In this document: one piece after another, positions 12,950-20,689 of the stretch
Numbering within the stretch: position 1 is the stretch's first letter
How the letters are laid out: each line of letters starts with the position of its first letter
Source of the DNA: an uncultured Prevotellaceae bacterium
GTDB lineage: Bacteria > Bacteroidota > Bacteroidia > Bacteroidales > Bacteroidaceae
Length of the DNA stretch: 64,000 nucleotides
Reading direction: 5' to 3'
NCBI GenBank assembly: GCA_902778535.1
Contig: CACYYG010000008.1
Location: 106,035 to 170,034, forward strand
Position numbers and translations under genes: made by a program
Notes under the pieces: model-generated
The model's input: only the letters and a program-made list of their open reading frames with translations
Database searches by the model: none
What the model was told of the DNA's origin: nothing

Positions 12950-15187
12950 TCATGCGTAGGAGTGCATGCCGCCGAGGAAGAAATTGACACCGAAATAGGT
13001 CATCAGGATGCTGAGGAAGGCCAGTGCCATGTAGAGGTGGTACCAGCGTGGCTTCTGCAGCCATCGGATGCTCTGTGCGTGCATGGGGATGCTGTAGACA
13101 AGCAAGGTGATGAGAGCCCACACCTCCTTGGGGTCCCATCCCCAGTAGCGGCCCCACGACTGGTTGGCCCAGATGGCGCCGATGAAGATGCCGGCGGCCA
13201 GGCAGAATACTGCGGGGTAGAGCATCAGTCGGCTCATGCGCGTCAGCTGTGCCACGGCCTCCTCGTTTCCCTTGCGTGCCATGAGAATGAGAGCCGTGAT
13301 GGCATTGAGCAGGATGAAGGCCAGCAGCGAGTAGGCCGCCATGATGACGCAGACGTGCAGGCTGAGCAGCGGTGAGGCGAGCACGGGCATGAGCAGCGTG
13401 ATTTGCGGGTTGGCTTCGCCCATCATGGCCACCATCAGCGTCAGGCCCGCCAGCAGCAGACCGAAGGGCATGAGCAGCATGAAGCGGCGCTGCATGAAGA
13501 GGGCGATGAGCAGGCTCACCAAGGCCATGAACTGCATGGTCTCGAAACCGTTTGACAATGGCAGATGCTGCGCTACGTAGCCTCTGAGCACGATGATGAA
13601 CAGCAGATAGGCCAGTGTGGCAATGAGAATGGTGTTCATGGTTGTGCGTAGCCAGCGCGGCAGTGGCTTTCGCCTGAGCCAGTGCGCCAGATAGATGGCG
13701 AAGCTGATAATTCCCAAAGTGGTCAGCAACATGGCCAATGGGCGGGTGAAGTCGGCACCATTGTACAGTTTCTCTGCCTTGAACAGCGTGTTGCCGGGCA
13801 GCAGGTCTGCTGCTTCTTTCTGCTGGTAGGCCTTTATCTTGTCAATGATGGCATTCATCTGCGCATAATCGCCTTTCTTGGCAAGCTCGCCGACATCGTC
13901 CATCGTCTTTCGTATGAGTATGCATTTGTCCTCGGCCGTTTCTTGAGGTAACTGGTCGCCTTGTGAGTACCATTGCAGGTCGCCGCCGTTGCTTCTGTAG
14001 GGATAAATCTTCAGCAGCTCGCCATTGAATAGCATCAGCAGGATGTTCACCTTTTCATCGGCATCGAGGATGGCACGGGCGTCGTCCACTTTCTGCCCGC
14101 TGTAGATGGTGTTGAGAACATCATAGAGTTTATAGTCGCTGTCGGCGTGGAAATCCTGATAAGAGGCATATTTTCCGTCGATGCCTAACCGCTGTGCCAC
14201 CGCAGCCTTCACCTTGATGATGGGTTGTGTGGTCCACTCGTTAGGATGGAGCATGAAGCCCATCAGCACCTGCTCGGCACTCATACCCTGATATGCAGGC
14301 TTGCCATAGAGTTTTGTGGTGAAGTCCTTCGCCAGCGTCTGCATGGGGCAAATCCGCCCGTTGTAGCATACGTAGAGGTCGCCGAAGCGGTCGGCGACAT
14401 CTTTTGGCACCGTTGTCGTTGTGGCGGCAGTCAGGGGTGAGGCGGCCGTCGGAAGGAATAGTAAGGCAATCAGTAGCAGGCGTCGGAATCCCTCTTTAGG
14501 CAGCACCATCATCAGCAGCATGCTCAGGAAGAGCAGGCCGTAGCCGGTGTAGGTGATGCGCAGCCCCCAGGGGTCGTGGCTCACCATCAGGTGTGTGCCG
14601 TTCAGGTCGGGATCGTAACCTGACTGATAGAAGCGGTAGCCGCCATATTCTCCCACATTGTTCATTGATATCTGCAGCGTGTCAGCCACGGTGCCATTGC
14701 TGACAATGCTTACTTTCGACACATAGTCCATGGGTGACTGTGTGCCCGGATAGGTCTGCAGGTTGAATTCCTCTAACTGCATCTGGAAGGGCAGCCGCTC
14801 CATGCGCTGTTTCTCAGCATTGGCGAAAATGTTGGAACGTTCGCCAGTGCGCAGCCAGACGGTGCCCTGCTCGCCCCACAGGTGGGTGACGAGAGCGCCG
14901 GCGAGGATGCACAGCAGCGACAGGTGAAGCAGCAGCGCTACCGGCCGTCGTATCCTTCCCTTCGCAGGCTTGCCCTCTCCATCCTTTTGCTTTGCGGTAA
15001 TGAAGCGCCTGATGATGACGATGAGCGACGTGACGGCCGTCAGTGCCCACAGGACAATCATCCACCATGAGGTGTAGATATTGTTAACGGCGGCTTCGTG
15101 CCCCTTGGCATGTTCAACGAATGTTGCCGCAGCGAGCATAATGCTCACTATGGCAAGTAATAGGAAGGGTATGTGTCGGAACTTCAT
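12950..15187 (-). CDS. ResB/CcsA fusion, cytochrome c maturation (System II)
   Basis: 745-residue membrane protein. The N-terminal third resembles ResB/CcsB (membrane segments near residues 5-25 and 42-62, then after a periplasmic domain near 220-240). The C-terminal part is CcsA, with several transmembrane helices and the tryptophan-rich haem-handling motif WGRYWGWDPKEVWALI near residue 690. System II synthases carry haem across the membrane and attach it to CxxCH apocytochromes. Fused CcsBA proteins are common in Bacteroidota, often beside nrfHA; no nitrite reductase gene is visible here, so its client cytochromes are elsewhere. No TAnnTTTG box is seen; the upstream 370 bp is occupied by the dispersed repeat. 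Confidence 0.9.
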   Translation of the reverse strand: MKFRHIPFLLLAIVSIMLAAATFVEHAKGHEAAVNNIYTSWWMIVLWALTAVTSLIVIIRRFITAKQKDGEGKPAKGRIRRPVALLLHLSLLCILAGALVTHLWGEQGTVWLRTGERSNIFANAEKQRMERLPFQMQLEEFNLQTYPGTQSPMDYVSKVSIVSNGTVADTLQISMNNVGEYGGYRFYQSGYDPDLNGTHLMVSHDPWGLRITYTGYGLLFLSMLLMMVLPKEGFRRLLLIALLFLPTAASPLTAATTTTVPKDVADRFGDLYVCYNGRICPMQTLAKDFTTKLYGKPAYQGMSAEQVLMGFMLHPNEWTTQPIIKVKAAVAQRLGIDGKYASYQDFHADSDYKLYDVLNTIYSGQKVDDARAILDADEKVNILLMLFNGELLKIYPYRSNGGDLQWYSQGDQLPQETAEDKCILIRKTMDDVGELAKKGDYAQMNAIIDKIKAYQQKEAADLLPGNTLFKAEKLYNGADFTRPLAMLLTTLGIISFAIYLAHWLRRKPLPRWLRTTMNTILIATLAYLLFIIVLRGYVAQHLPLSNGFETMQFMALVSLLIALFMQRRFMLLMPFGLLLAGLTLMVAMMGEANPQITLLMPVLASPLLSLHVCVIMAAYSLLAFILLNAITALILMARKGNEEAVAQLTRMSRLMLYPAVFCLAAGIFIGAIWANQSWGRYWGWDPKEVWALITLLVYSIPMHAQSIRWLQKPRWYHLYMALAFLSILMTYFGVNFFLGGMHSYA

Positions 15188-15206
15188 GCTGTTATATAGA
15201 GTTGAT

Positions 15207-15560
15207 TTAAGTTTCGCATTCGCTTCACTTTGGTAGTTAGAGGTAGTTAGAAGAATTTATCGGCCTTCGGCCTTAGAATTATAGGTCATTTGCTATGGTC
15301 TATGAAGGAGTTTTTGCGTAGCCATCAGTGAAGCAACTATTGACCCATAACTCCCCATAACTTCCTTTTACTACTTCTCTTAACTTCGGTAGTTAGAGGT
15401 AGTTAGAAGAATTTATCGGCCTTCGGCCTTAGAAGTTATAGGTCATTTGTTATTGTCTATGAAGGAGTTTTTGTGTAGCCATCAGTGAAGCAACTATTGA
15501 CCCATAACTCCCCATAACTTCCTTTTACTACTTCTTACTACTCCACTTGAGAAAGTTGAA
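15207..15560 (-). repeat. dispersed repeat, two tandem units
   Basis: Two head-to-tail units with a 156-bp period (GGTAGTTAGAGG at 15232 and 15388). Each unit holds GTAGTTAGAGGTAGTTAGAA, then the hairpin CGGCCTTCGGCC, a central stretch containing AAGCAACTATTGACCC, and ends in CTTCCTTTTACTACTTC. One outer end is TTTAAGTTTCGCATTCGCTT, the other CTCCACTTGAGAAAGTTGAA. Further copies are at 18695-18825, 44653-44790 and from 63909. No protein-coding content; not a CRISPR array. Confidence 0.9.
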
Positions 15561-15564
15561 TATA

Positions 15565-15729
15565 TTAGAACAAGTCTGAGTGGGTGCCTGTCTGAAGGAA
15601 AAGCAACGTCAGTTCCATGTCGTTCTGCTCCCATGTCATCAACCAATCTGGTTCGATGGGCACTCCCACTGCCTGTCTCTGTCGTTGCATAAACTCTGTC
15701 GTTGTCTGGTAAAGTCGTGATGTCGTTTG
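15565..15729 (-). pseudogene. remnant of a YafQ-type toxin gene (C-terminal part)
   Basis: The minus-strand frame ending at the TAA at 15565 reads ...PIEPDWLMTWEQNDMELTL and then LFLQTGTHSDLF. This matches the conserved end of YafQ-family mRNA interferases (EPDWLLIY..., then RTGTHSDLF with the catalytic-region histidine). Only about 50 residues are open; an in-frame stop lies just upstream near 15730 and no normal N-terminal half or antitoxin gene is seen. The end of the dispersed repeat is only 4 bp away, so repeat insertion or deletion may have broken it. An 84-residue frame in another phase covers the same bases but has no family resemblance. Confidence 0.6.
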
Positions 15730-15761
15730 TCATTGGGATGCACAGCATGATGCAGGAGGAA

Positions 15762-16169
15762 TTAGTCTAATTGTGATGCGAACTCCTTGATGGCAATAAC
15801 TGTGAGTTTCGGCCAGTCTATCTGCTTGAGGACGTTGAAGTGCGCGTCGTTCGTCACGATGTACTCGGCATCGGCGGCTACGGCACAGTCAACAAACTTG
15901 TTGTCGTCGGCATCGGCCTCTATCAGCCCGAAATGGATATATACCTCCTGAAACTCAGTGGTATGCAGTCTGGCGATGGCCTCGACCACGTTGTGCGCAA
16001 TCTCTGTAGTGGTCTTTTGGGCCAGGATTTCCTCGTACTCGTTGAGTATCTCGGTGTTGACACATAGGCAGATGCGGCCAGCCAGTATTCCGGTCCATAT
16101 CTTGTGATACGGACTGCGGCTTGGCAGTGCCTGCAGCAAGCAGTTCGTGTCAAGAACGATGCGCCTCAT
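15762..16169 (-). CDS. PIN-domain toxin-like ribonuclease
   Basis: 135 residues from MRRIVLDTNCLLQALP, chosen because this is the family's usual start. PIN-domain acidic residues are visible: D in VLDTN, E in NTEILNEYEE, D in DADDNKFVDCAVAADAEYIV and D in TNDAHF. PIN proteins of this COG1569-like group are putative metal-dependent RNases of type II toxin-antitoxin systems. The start lies inside the 3' end of the preceding small gene (20-bp overlap), which is the expected arrangement with the antitoxin first. A longer in-frame extension to 16253 would overlap that gene more and carries no family resemblance. Confidence 0.85.
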   Translation of the reverse strand: MRRIVLDTNCLLQALPSRSPYHKIWTGILAGRICLCVNTEILNEYEEILAQKTTTEIAHNVVEAIARLHTTEFQEVYIHFGLIEADADDNKFVDCAVAADAEYIVTNDAHFNVLKQIDWPKLTVIAIKEFASQLD

Positions 16170-16380
16170 AGGTGTAGGGGGTGCGCATGTGCTCTGCGCC
16201 CCATTGTTCGATGGTGTCTGCATTGATAACTCCCTCATCCCACAGTGCATCAATGGCTTTCTGAGCCTTCTGTGCGAAATAGTGGGCCAAAAGGTTCTTG
16301 AACTCGTTGAGTTCCGCCTCCGACGTGATGCTGTTCAGGGCGTTCAGCAGTTCCAGTTGTGCCATTTGTGAATAACTCAT
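16150..16380 (-). CDS. antitoxin-like small protein paired with the PIN toxin
   Basis: 76 residues, predicted helical (ELLNALNSITSEAELNEFKN, then AQKAQKAIDALWDEGVIN), with a short C-terminal tail of the type that wraps a toxin. It is first in a two-gene unit with the PIN gene, overlaps it by 20 bp, and has a TATCTTTG box at 16407. Proteins like this, often annotated only as hypothetical, accompany COG1569 PIN toxins in Bacteroidota. No DNA-binding motif is obvious. Confidence 0.75.
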   Translation of the reverse strand: MSYSQMAQLELLNALNSITSEAELNEFKNLLAHYFAQKAQKAIDALWDEGVINADTIEQWGAEHMRTPYTYEAHRS

Positions 16381-16406
16381 ATTGTTCCGTATTTAGAAAT
16401 ATGCTG

Positions 16407-16414
16407 CAAAGATA
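16407..16414 (-). promoter_or_regulatory. -7 promoter box of the PIN toxin-antitoxin unit
   Basis: TATCTTTG on the minus strand, 26 bp upstream of the antitoxin start at 16380. Confidence 0.75.
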
Positions 16415-16562
16415 AACAAAAAACAGCAAAGTAATTGCGTTTTGCCGTAAAAAGTGCAGAAAAGATGAATGCTGCCCGCGAGGTGCTGAGGATGTGAATG
16501 ATGTTGTTCATTGCCTGATAAGTTTTTATGTGAATATTAATGTTTAATTCGATAGTTATTTG

Positions 16563-16570
16563 TATATTTG
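16563..16570 (+). promoter_or_regulatory. -7 promoter box of the RelE-type unit
   Basis: TATATTTG, 27 bp upstream of the ATG at 16598. It rules out the longer in-frame start at 16568, which would lie inside the promoter. Confidence 0.75.
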
Positions 16571-16597
16571 CAGCCAGAAAACAAACATGTTAGGATT

Positions 16598-16852
16598 ATG
16601 ACGACAATACAGTTGAACAATCTCTGGACGTATATCCAAGGGATGGCGTTGAAGAAAAAGGATCGCGAGTGGCTGGCCGGAAAGCTGCTGGAGCCTACCG
16701 CTGACGATGCTAAGACCGCCCGGCAGAAGGCGTATGTGAAAGAGTCGTTGTACCGCGCACTCGACGAGGTGGAAGCCGCCAAGCGGGAAGGACGCAAACT
16801 GAAGACGTTGGACGAGTTCCTTGAGGAACTGGAAGAAGAACCTGCGGTATGA
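16598..16852 (+). CDS. antitoxin partner of a RelE-like toxin
   Basis: 84 residues from MTTIQLNNLW. The N-terminal half (LWTYIQGMALKKKDREWLAG) looks like a short DNA-binding/dimer segment and the C-terminal half is an acidic helix (LKTLDEFLEELEEEPAV) of the kind that covers a toxin surface. It overlaps the downstream toxin gene by 4 bp (ATGA) and has its own promoter box at 16563. Typical of Bacteroidota RelE/ParE pairs; the partner toxin is shortened here, so its present role is uncertain. Confidence 0.75.
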   Translation: MTTIQLNNLWTYIQGMALKKKDREWLAGKLLEPTADDAKTARQKAYVKESLYRALDEVEAAKREGRKLKTLDEFLEELEEEPAV

Positions 16853-17097
16853 AAGTGACGATTTCCACCACCGACGAGTTTGACAGGCGTGCTCGCCGTC
16901 TTGCCAAAAAGTACAAATCGTTGAAGGATGACCTGAGATCCTTTCAGCAAGAGATGATGGAGAACCCACTCATGGGCACTGACCTCGGCCGTGGCGTGCG
17001 CAAGATTCGCATGGCCATCGGTTCGAAAGGCAAGGGTAAGAGCGGTGGAGCCCGTGTGCTGACGCTGACCGTGCTGGTAAGTGAAGATGCTTTTTGA
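16849..17097 (+). CDS. RelE/ParE-family toxin, C-terminally shortened
   Basis: 82 residues. The conserved front of the family is clear: FDRRARRLAKKYKSLKDDL, NPLMGTDLGRGVRKIRMAI, then SKGKGKSGGARVLTLTVLV. Relatives I recall run to about 105-110 residues and continue through a strand ending in LLTIYDK and a last helix. Here the frame stops at VSEDAF, just before that region. The missing part often carries catalytic or ribosome-binding residues, so this toxin may be inactive. Neither other frame downstream restores the missing end, which points to truncation by deletion and not to a simple frameshift. Confidence 0.75.
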   Translation: MKVTISTTDEFDRRARRLAKKYKSLKDDLRSFQQEMMENPLMGTDLGRGVRKIRMAIGSKGKGKSGGARVLTLTVLVSEDAF

Positions 17098-17628
17098 AGG
17101 AAAAAGCGGTGAGCACCGGTTCAATCTGTGTTATAGATACTCACAAGGTCCTCAAACACTTCCATAAAGAAGTATTCTGGTTAGTGCAAATTGTAAAGAA
17201 AAACGTTTCCGAATTTTTTACAAACAAAAAAGAGCAATCTAGGAGTGAAATGGTCGTTTTTACGCGCTTCAGATTCAAGAAAAAGAAGTGGGGAAACAGG
17301 AAAAATGCACACTCGTGCATGATTTGTGCAGCTTTTCGGCCTTCTGAAGGACCTATTTTGGCGTAAAAACGGCTGATTTGTGCTGATGAAGATGCTCCCT
17401 GTGAAAAAAAGGCATTGACTTTTTTTCATGGGGATATACCTTTTTTTATGCGGGGAGGCTCGCTGTAAGCAGCGAAAAGGCGTAAGCTGCTATCAGTCAA
17501 CGGGATAGCAACCCCTCTCATTTTTCGCTTATTTGCAAGGAAAGAATCCCGGCTTCGTTCCGATGCCATTCTCAGCCACGTTAAACCCCTCAAAATGCCC
17601 TGTTTTGTAAAGATTTTTGATCATTCAT
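17098..17628. other. AT-rich intergenic region with no recognisable gene
   Basis: 531 bp between the shortened RelE gene and the convergent AlkZ-like gene. It contains poly-A/T runs and a sequence around 17402-17450 (GAAAAAAAGG, CATTGACTTTTTTTCA, CCTTTTTTTAT) related to the A-tract palindromes at 26691 and 54031. A 90-codon plus-strand frame at 17094 and an 82-codon minus-strand frame are lysine/phenylalanine rich and unlike proteins. It may hold terminators for both flanking genes. Confidence 0.5.
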
Positions 17629-18663
17629 TCAGATGCTATAACCAATGTACTTTTGCCAAGCCTCTTGCAAATCCTCTGAATGGTAGCCGTTTTCAAAAAA
17701 GTTCACCTGACAGTCTTCGCGGAAGGGTGACCAGTTGCCACAGATGATGCCGTCGCGGGCGATGATGGGCTGGAAGATGCCGCTATTGTTGTGGGCGTGG
17801 TGGCGGTGCTCTGGCGGTAGTACGATGTCGCGCGACTTATAGCCGATGAGGTATTCGTCGTAGGGGGGAATCAGCAGGAACTTGCCTTTTCTGAATCCTC
17901 GTGTGCGGCAATTGTCTGTCAGGTAGAATTGCCGTTCTTTGCATCTCTCTATGTGGATGGAGTTGCCCAAGAGCGCAATGCCCCTGCGGCAGTCGCTGAC
18001 ATTCAGGCCCGACCACCAAACGAAGTCCTCCAGCGTGGCTGGCTGGCGGCTCTGGAAGTATTTGCGGGTAAAGCGCATCAGCGCTTCGTCCCTGTCTATG
18101 CTGTCCGTGCGTTTTACCTTATTCGCGGTCAGTGCGTAGGTGGCTTTCATGGGTTGCAGGTTTCCGCTACAGAGAACGCCCGACATTTCTGCCATGCGGA
18201 TGTGGTACGACAGCCGATGGTCGTCCATCTGCATGTTTCTCGTCGCCAACGCCTGAACAAAATCCTCCTTCGTCACACTCCCCTTGTCGGCTGCCGTCTG
18301 GGCTAAGATGTCTCTGACGCGCATGAGTTCATCGTCGGGAATCGAGATTTTGTTGCTGCTCATCCATCCTTTGGTGACGCTGATGGCCTTGGGGGCACAG
18401 AGGTCGACCATCATCGAATAGTCTTCGGCGGTCACTAGTTGCCAAGTGCCTCTCATCAGGTGAAGACGAATAATCCGTCCGCTGTCGAAAGCCTCCTTGA
18501 AGGCCTGATGCGAGGGCTTGCGGGTACGCATCTCCACAGCCCACCGCATCATGCGGTATTCCTGTGCCTGCATGGCACCCATGTGGCCGACCACCTCTTC
18601 AGGATTGCTGAACTGAGGTGCCATCAGCTGCTGGTTGAGAAGTCGGATGGCTACGGGATTCAT
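17629..18663 (-). CDS. winged-helix protein of the AlkZ/YcaQ DNA glycosylase-like family
   Basis: 344 residues of the HTH_42 winged-helix family (PF06224). AlkZ-type members excise bulky or crosslinked bases and use a QxQ (or QxD) motif; here MQAQEYRMMRWA near residues 32-43 supplies Q-A-Q. Other family stretches are RGTWQLVTAEDY, FVWWSGLNVSDCRRG and LIPPYDEYLIGYKSRD. Repair activity is therefore plausible, but HTH_42 proteins are mostly uncharacterised and the motif alone is not proof. The gene stands alone on the minus strand with the dispersed repeat just upstream (18695-18825) and no clear -7 box. Confidence 0.8.
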   Translation of the reverse strand: MNPVAIRLLNQQLMAPQFSNPEEVVGHMGAMQAQEYRMMRWAVEMRTRKPSHQAFKEAFDSGRIIRLHLMRGTWQLVTAEDYSMMVDLCAPKAISVTKGWMSSNKISIPDDELMRVRDILAQTAADKGSVTKEDFVQALATRNMQMDDHRLSYHIRMAEMSGVLCSGNLQPMKATYALTANKVKRTDSIDRDEALMRFTRKYFQSRQPATLEDFVWWSGLNVSDCRRGIALLGNSIHIERCKERQFYLTDNCRTRGFRKGKFLLIPPYDEYLIGYKSRDIVLPPEHRHHAHNNSGIFQPIIARDGIICGNWSPFREDCQVNFFENGYHSEDLQEAWQKYIGYSI

Positions 18664-18694
18664 GGTCTTGTTTCTAATGTCTCATTACATCACT

Positions 18695-18825
18695 CAACTT
18701 TCTCAAGTGGAGTAGTAAGAAGTAGTAAAAGGAAGTTATGGGGAGTTATGGGTCAATAGTTGCTTCACTGATGGCTACGCAAAAACTCCTTCAACTACAG
18801 AAGTTAAGCGAATACGAAACTTAAA
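18695..18825 (+). repeat. dispersed repeat, deleted copy
   Basis: Runs from CAACTTTCTCAAGTGGAGTA to GCGAATACGAAACTTAAAT. Relative to the units at 15.2-15.56 kb it lacks the central part with the CGGCCTTCGGCC hairpin. Orientation is opposite to the 15.2-kb copies. It lies between two minus-strand genes. Confidence 0.85.
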
Positions 18826-18845
18826 TTACATCACCTTTACTGCCA

Positions 18846-19757
18846 TCATTTCTTCCAGCGTTTTAACATCGGGAAGAAGCCCCGCATCATCTGCTTGTAT
18901 TCTTCCTTTGTCATAGGCTTGGGCATCTGTTTGTTGACTTCATCTACAAACTGGGCGCAGTGCTCAATCATTTCGTCCATCGTGCACTCTTGCAGGAATT
19001 TTCCATCCTTATAGCAATATTGGCAATAGTCGAAGTTGGTGCTGCCGTCAGCATTTGTTCCGAAGTCTTCAATGCGGGTCAGGGGCATGCCGCAACTCTG
19101 GCAGAACTGAGGCAGCTGGCCTTCGCGGAAAGCCTTCTCTTTCTTTGTAAATGTTGCATCGTAGGCCTCGAAAGCCTCCGGGTTGTCGTCGGCGACGAAG
19201 TATCCCTTTGGCGGACAATAGGTGGCCTCGGCAATGCCATTCGATGTCAGCCAGCCGGGGATGAGCTCTTGGGCGAGGAAGTAAGGCACTTCGGCATCCT
19301 TCGGCTCGGTGTGATAGTGGATGTTCAGCTTGCTGGCGAGCCCGAAGCCTGCATGACGGTAGAACCCGATGTTGCCCTCCATGCAGAGGAACCCGATGCC
19401 CATGTCGCGGGCTTTCTCCAGTGCATGCTGCAGTAACTTCAGGCCATAGCCCTTGCGCTTGTAGTCGGGATGAATGCTGATGGGCCCGAATGTCCACGAC
19501 GGTTTGCGGCTGCCGTCTTCAAGCACCAGTTCTGCCTTTGAGAACATGATGTGGCCGATGATCTTGCCAGGCGACAGGTGCTCACCATCGCTTTCCTCCA
19601 TCACGAAGTCCAACTCAGGAATGAAGTCGGGGTTGTTTCTAAACTGGTTGAGCACGTAGTGTTCCGTGCAGCCTGGGCGATAGACGTTCCAGAATGACTC
19701 ACGCGTGAGATTCTCTACCTCACGATAATCTTTGGGTTGTTCTAATCTGATATTCAT
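18846..19757 (-). CDS. GNAT acetyltransferase with C-terminal zinc ribbon
   Basis: 303 residues from MNIRLEQPKDYREVENL, the usual GNAT start; the longer frame overlaps the upstream gene. The GNAT fold spans residues about 1-190, with the acetyl-CoA loop HPDYKRKGYGLKLLQHAL and the strand GFYRHAGFGLASK. From residue about 220 a zinc-ribbon domain follows (CQSCGMPL...DYCQYCYKDGKFLQECT), a separate family often found alone. Substrate unknown. The upstream DUF805 gene ends 2 bp before this start, so the two form an operon. Confidence 0.85.
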   Translation of the reverse strand: MNIRLEQPKDYREVENLTRESFWNVYRPGCTEHYVLNQFRNNPDFIPELDFVMEESDGEHLSPGKIIGHIMFSKAELVLEDGSRKPSWTFGPISIHPDYKRKGYGLKLLQHALEKARDMGIGFLCMEGNIGFYRHAGFGLASKLNIHYHTEPKDAEVPYFLAQELIPGWLTSNGIAEATYCPPKGYFVADDNPEAFEAYDATFTKKEKAFREGQLPQFCQSCGMPLTRIEDFGTNADGSTNFDYCQYCYKDGKFLQECTMDEMIEHCAQFVDEVNKQMPKPMTKEEYKQMMRGFFPMLKRWKK

Positions 19758-19759
19758 TG

Positions 19760-20263
19760 TTAAGTAGGTGTTATTGTTGCCCGATTTAGAATAATAGCAT
19801 AAAGCAGAAAAACGGCTGCCGTAAATGCCAGATAGGCATAACAGCAAGGCAGGGGAATCTCCGGGGGAGTGCTATCCATGCCAGAGAGCGCAACAACCAA
19901 AGCAGGATGGATGCAACCGATTAGGAAAAGCAGGGGAAAAATGATAATCCAGGGCTTATAGCCCGCATCACGCAGCCTGCGAACTGCAACGGCCAGCGTG
20001 GGCAACAGGCAGAAAAGAAGGAACAGTCCTAAGAGAATGAGAATGGGGAAGAAAACCATGCTGAGCCAATTGAGGGGATTGGATGCTGTGTCAGGTCCGG
20101 CACTGTTGCGGATCATCACAAGCATCGCCGCTGCTCCCATCAACCCGCCCGAGACAACGGCCACGAACAATGCCCAGCTCCAGAACTCGCTTCGCGTAGC
20201 ATTTCCGCTGAAGCTGTTGTATTTGGCTATGCAAGTCTTAACATTCAACCAGAGTGTTTTCAT
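19760..20263 (-). CDS. DUF805 inner-membrane protein
   Basis: 167 residues with four predicted membrane segments. The DUF805 signature is at the N-terminus (YNSFSGNATRSEFWSWALF) and VRRLRDAGYKPW sits in the middle. Function of the family is not established. First gene of an operon with the GNAT/zinc-ribbon gene; a TATATTTG box is at 20286. Confidence 0.88.
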   Translation of the reverse strand: MKTLWLNVKTCIAKYNSFSGNATRSEFWSWALFVAVVSGGLMGAAAMLVMIRNSAGPDTASNPLNWLSMVFFPILILLGLFLLFCLLPTLAVAVRRLRDAGYKPWIIIFPLLFLIGCIHPALVVALSGMDSTPPEIPLPCCYAYLAFTAAVFLLYAIILNRATITPT

Positions 20264-20285
20264 GGATTATTATGCTATTTGTTTG

Positions 20286-20293
20286 CAAATATA
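20286..20293 (-). promoter_or_regulatory. -7 promoter box of the DUF805 operon
   Basis: TATATTTG on the minus strand, 22 bp upstream of the start at 20263. Confidence 0.75.
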
Positions 20294-20415
20294 AGAAGAA
20301 TTGGCGAATAATTGATGTTTTCCCGCTATCATTTAGGATAGTTTATGAAGTTTCGCCAATAAGCGGTTTTTAACCTGAATTATTCATGGAAATTATTTAT
20401 ATGTCTGCGACGCTA

Positions 20416-20564
20416 CATAAATGACCATAAATGACCACGCGCTCGGCTCTGCCGCTTGCTACCAAAGGGACGCAAGAATGACTCACAAATAATTATTTAT
20501 GAAAAATTCGTGGTCATTTATGGGTATTCGTGTTCTTGGACAAGCCAAGCGGCAGAGCTGAGCG
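20416..20564. repeat. interleaved inverted-repeat element
   Basis: Block A (CATAAATGACCATAAATGAC, 20416-20435, plus CAC) has its complement GTGGTCATTTATG at 20510-20522. Block B (CGCTCGGCTCTGCCGCTTG, 20440-20458) has a near-perfect complement CAAGCGGCAGAGCTGAGCG at 20546-20564. The order is A-B-A'-B', so the pairings interleave. This is within a 426-bp gene-free stretch and no protein is encoded. Confidence 0.7.
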
Positions 20565-20636
20565 ATGCCGTAGGCAAAGAAGGAATCGGATTACAACATC
20601 ATCTTCGTGAATAATATAGGTTAAGTCGCAGTTTAT

Positions 20637-20667
20637 TTGGCAGATTGGAAAAAATCACTTATCTTTG
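20637..20667 (+). promoter_or_regulatory. promoter (-33 TTG, -7 TATCTTTG)
   Basis: TTTGG with TTG at 20637-20639, then 20 bp, then TATCTTTG at 20660-20667. The ATG at 20690 lies 22 bp downstream of the -7 box. Confidence 0.8.
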
Positions 20668-20689
20668 TGCGCAAATAATTGGAAGAGAT

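Noticed and set aside
15207-15560. Possible CRISPR array
   Set aside because: Only two tandem units of 156 bp with homologous interiors, no short repeats with unique spacers and no cas genes.
15494-15748. An 84-codon minus-strand frame ending in the dispersed repeat
   Set aside because: Its end is translated repeat sequence (the same FSSGVVRSSKRKLWGVMGQ appears at 18.7 kb); the YafQ-like remnant is in a different frame of the same bases.
17094-17366. A 90-codon plus-strand frame after the shortened RelE gene
   Set aside because: Lysine/phenylalanine-rich translation of AT-rich spacer, no promoter and no similarity to the missing RelE end.
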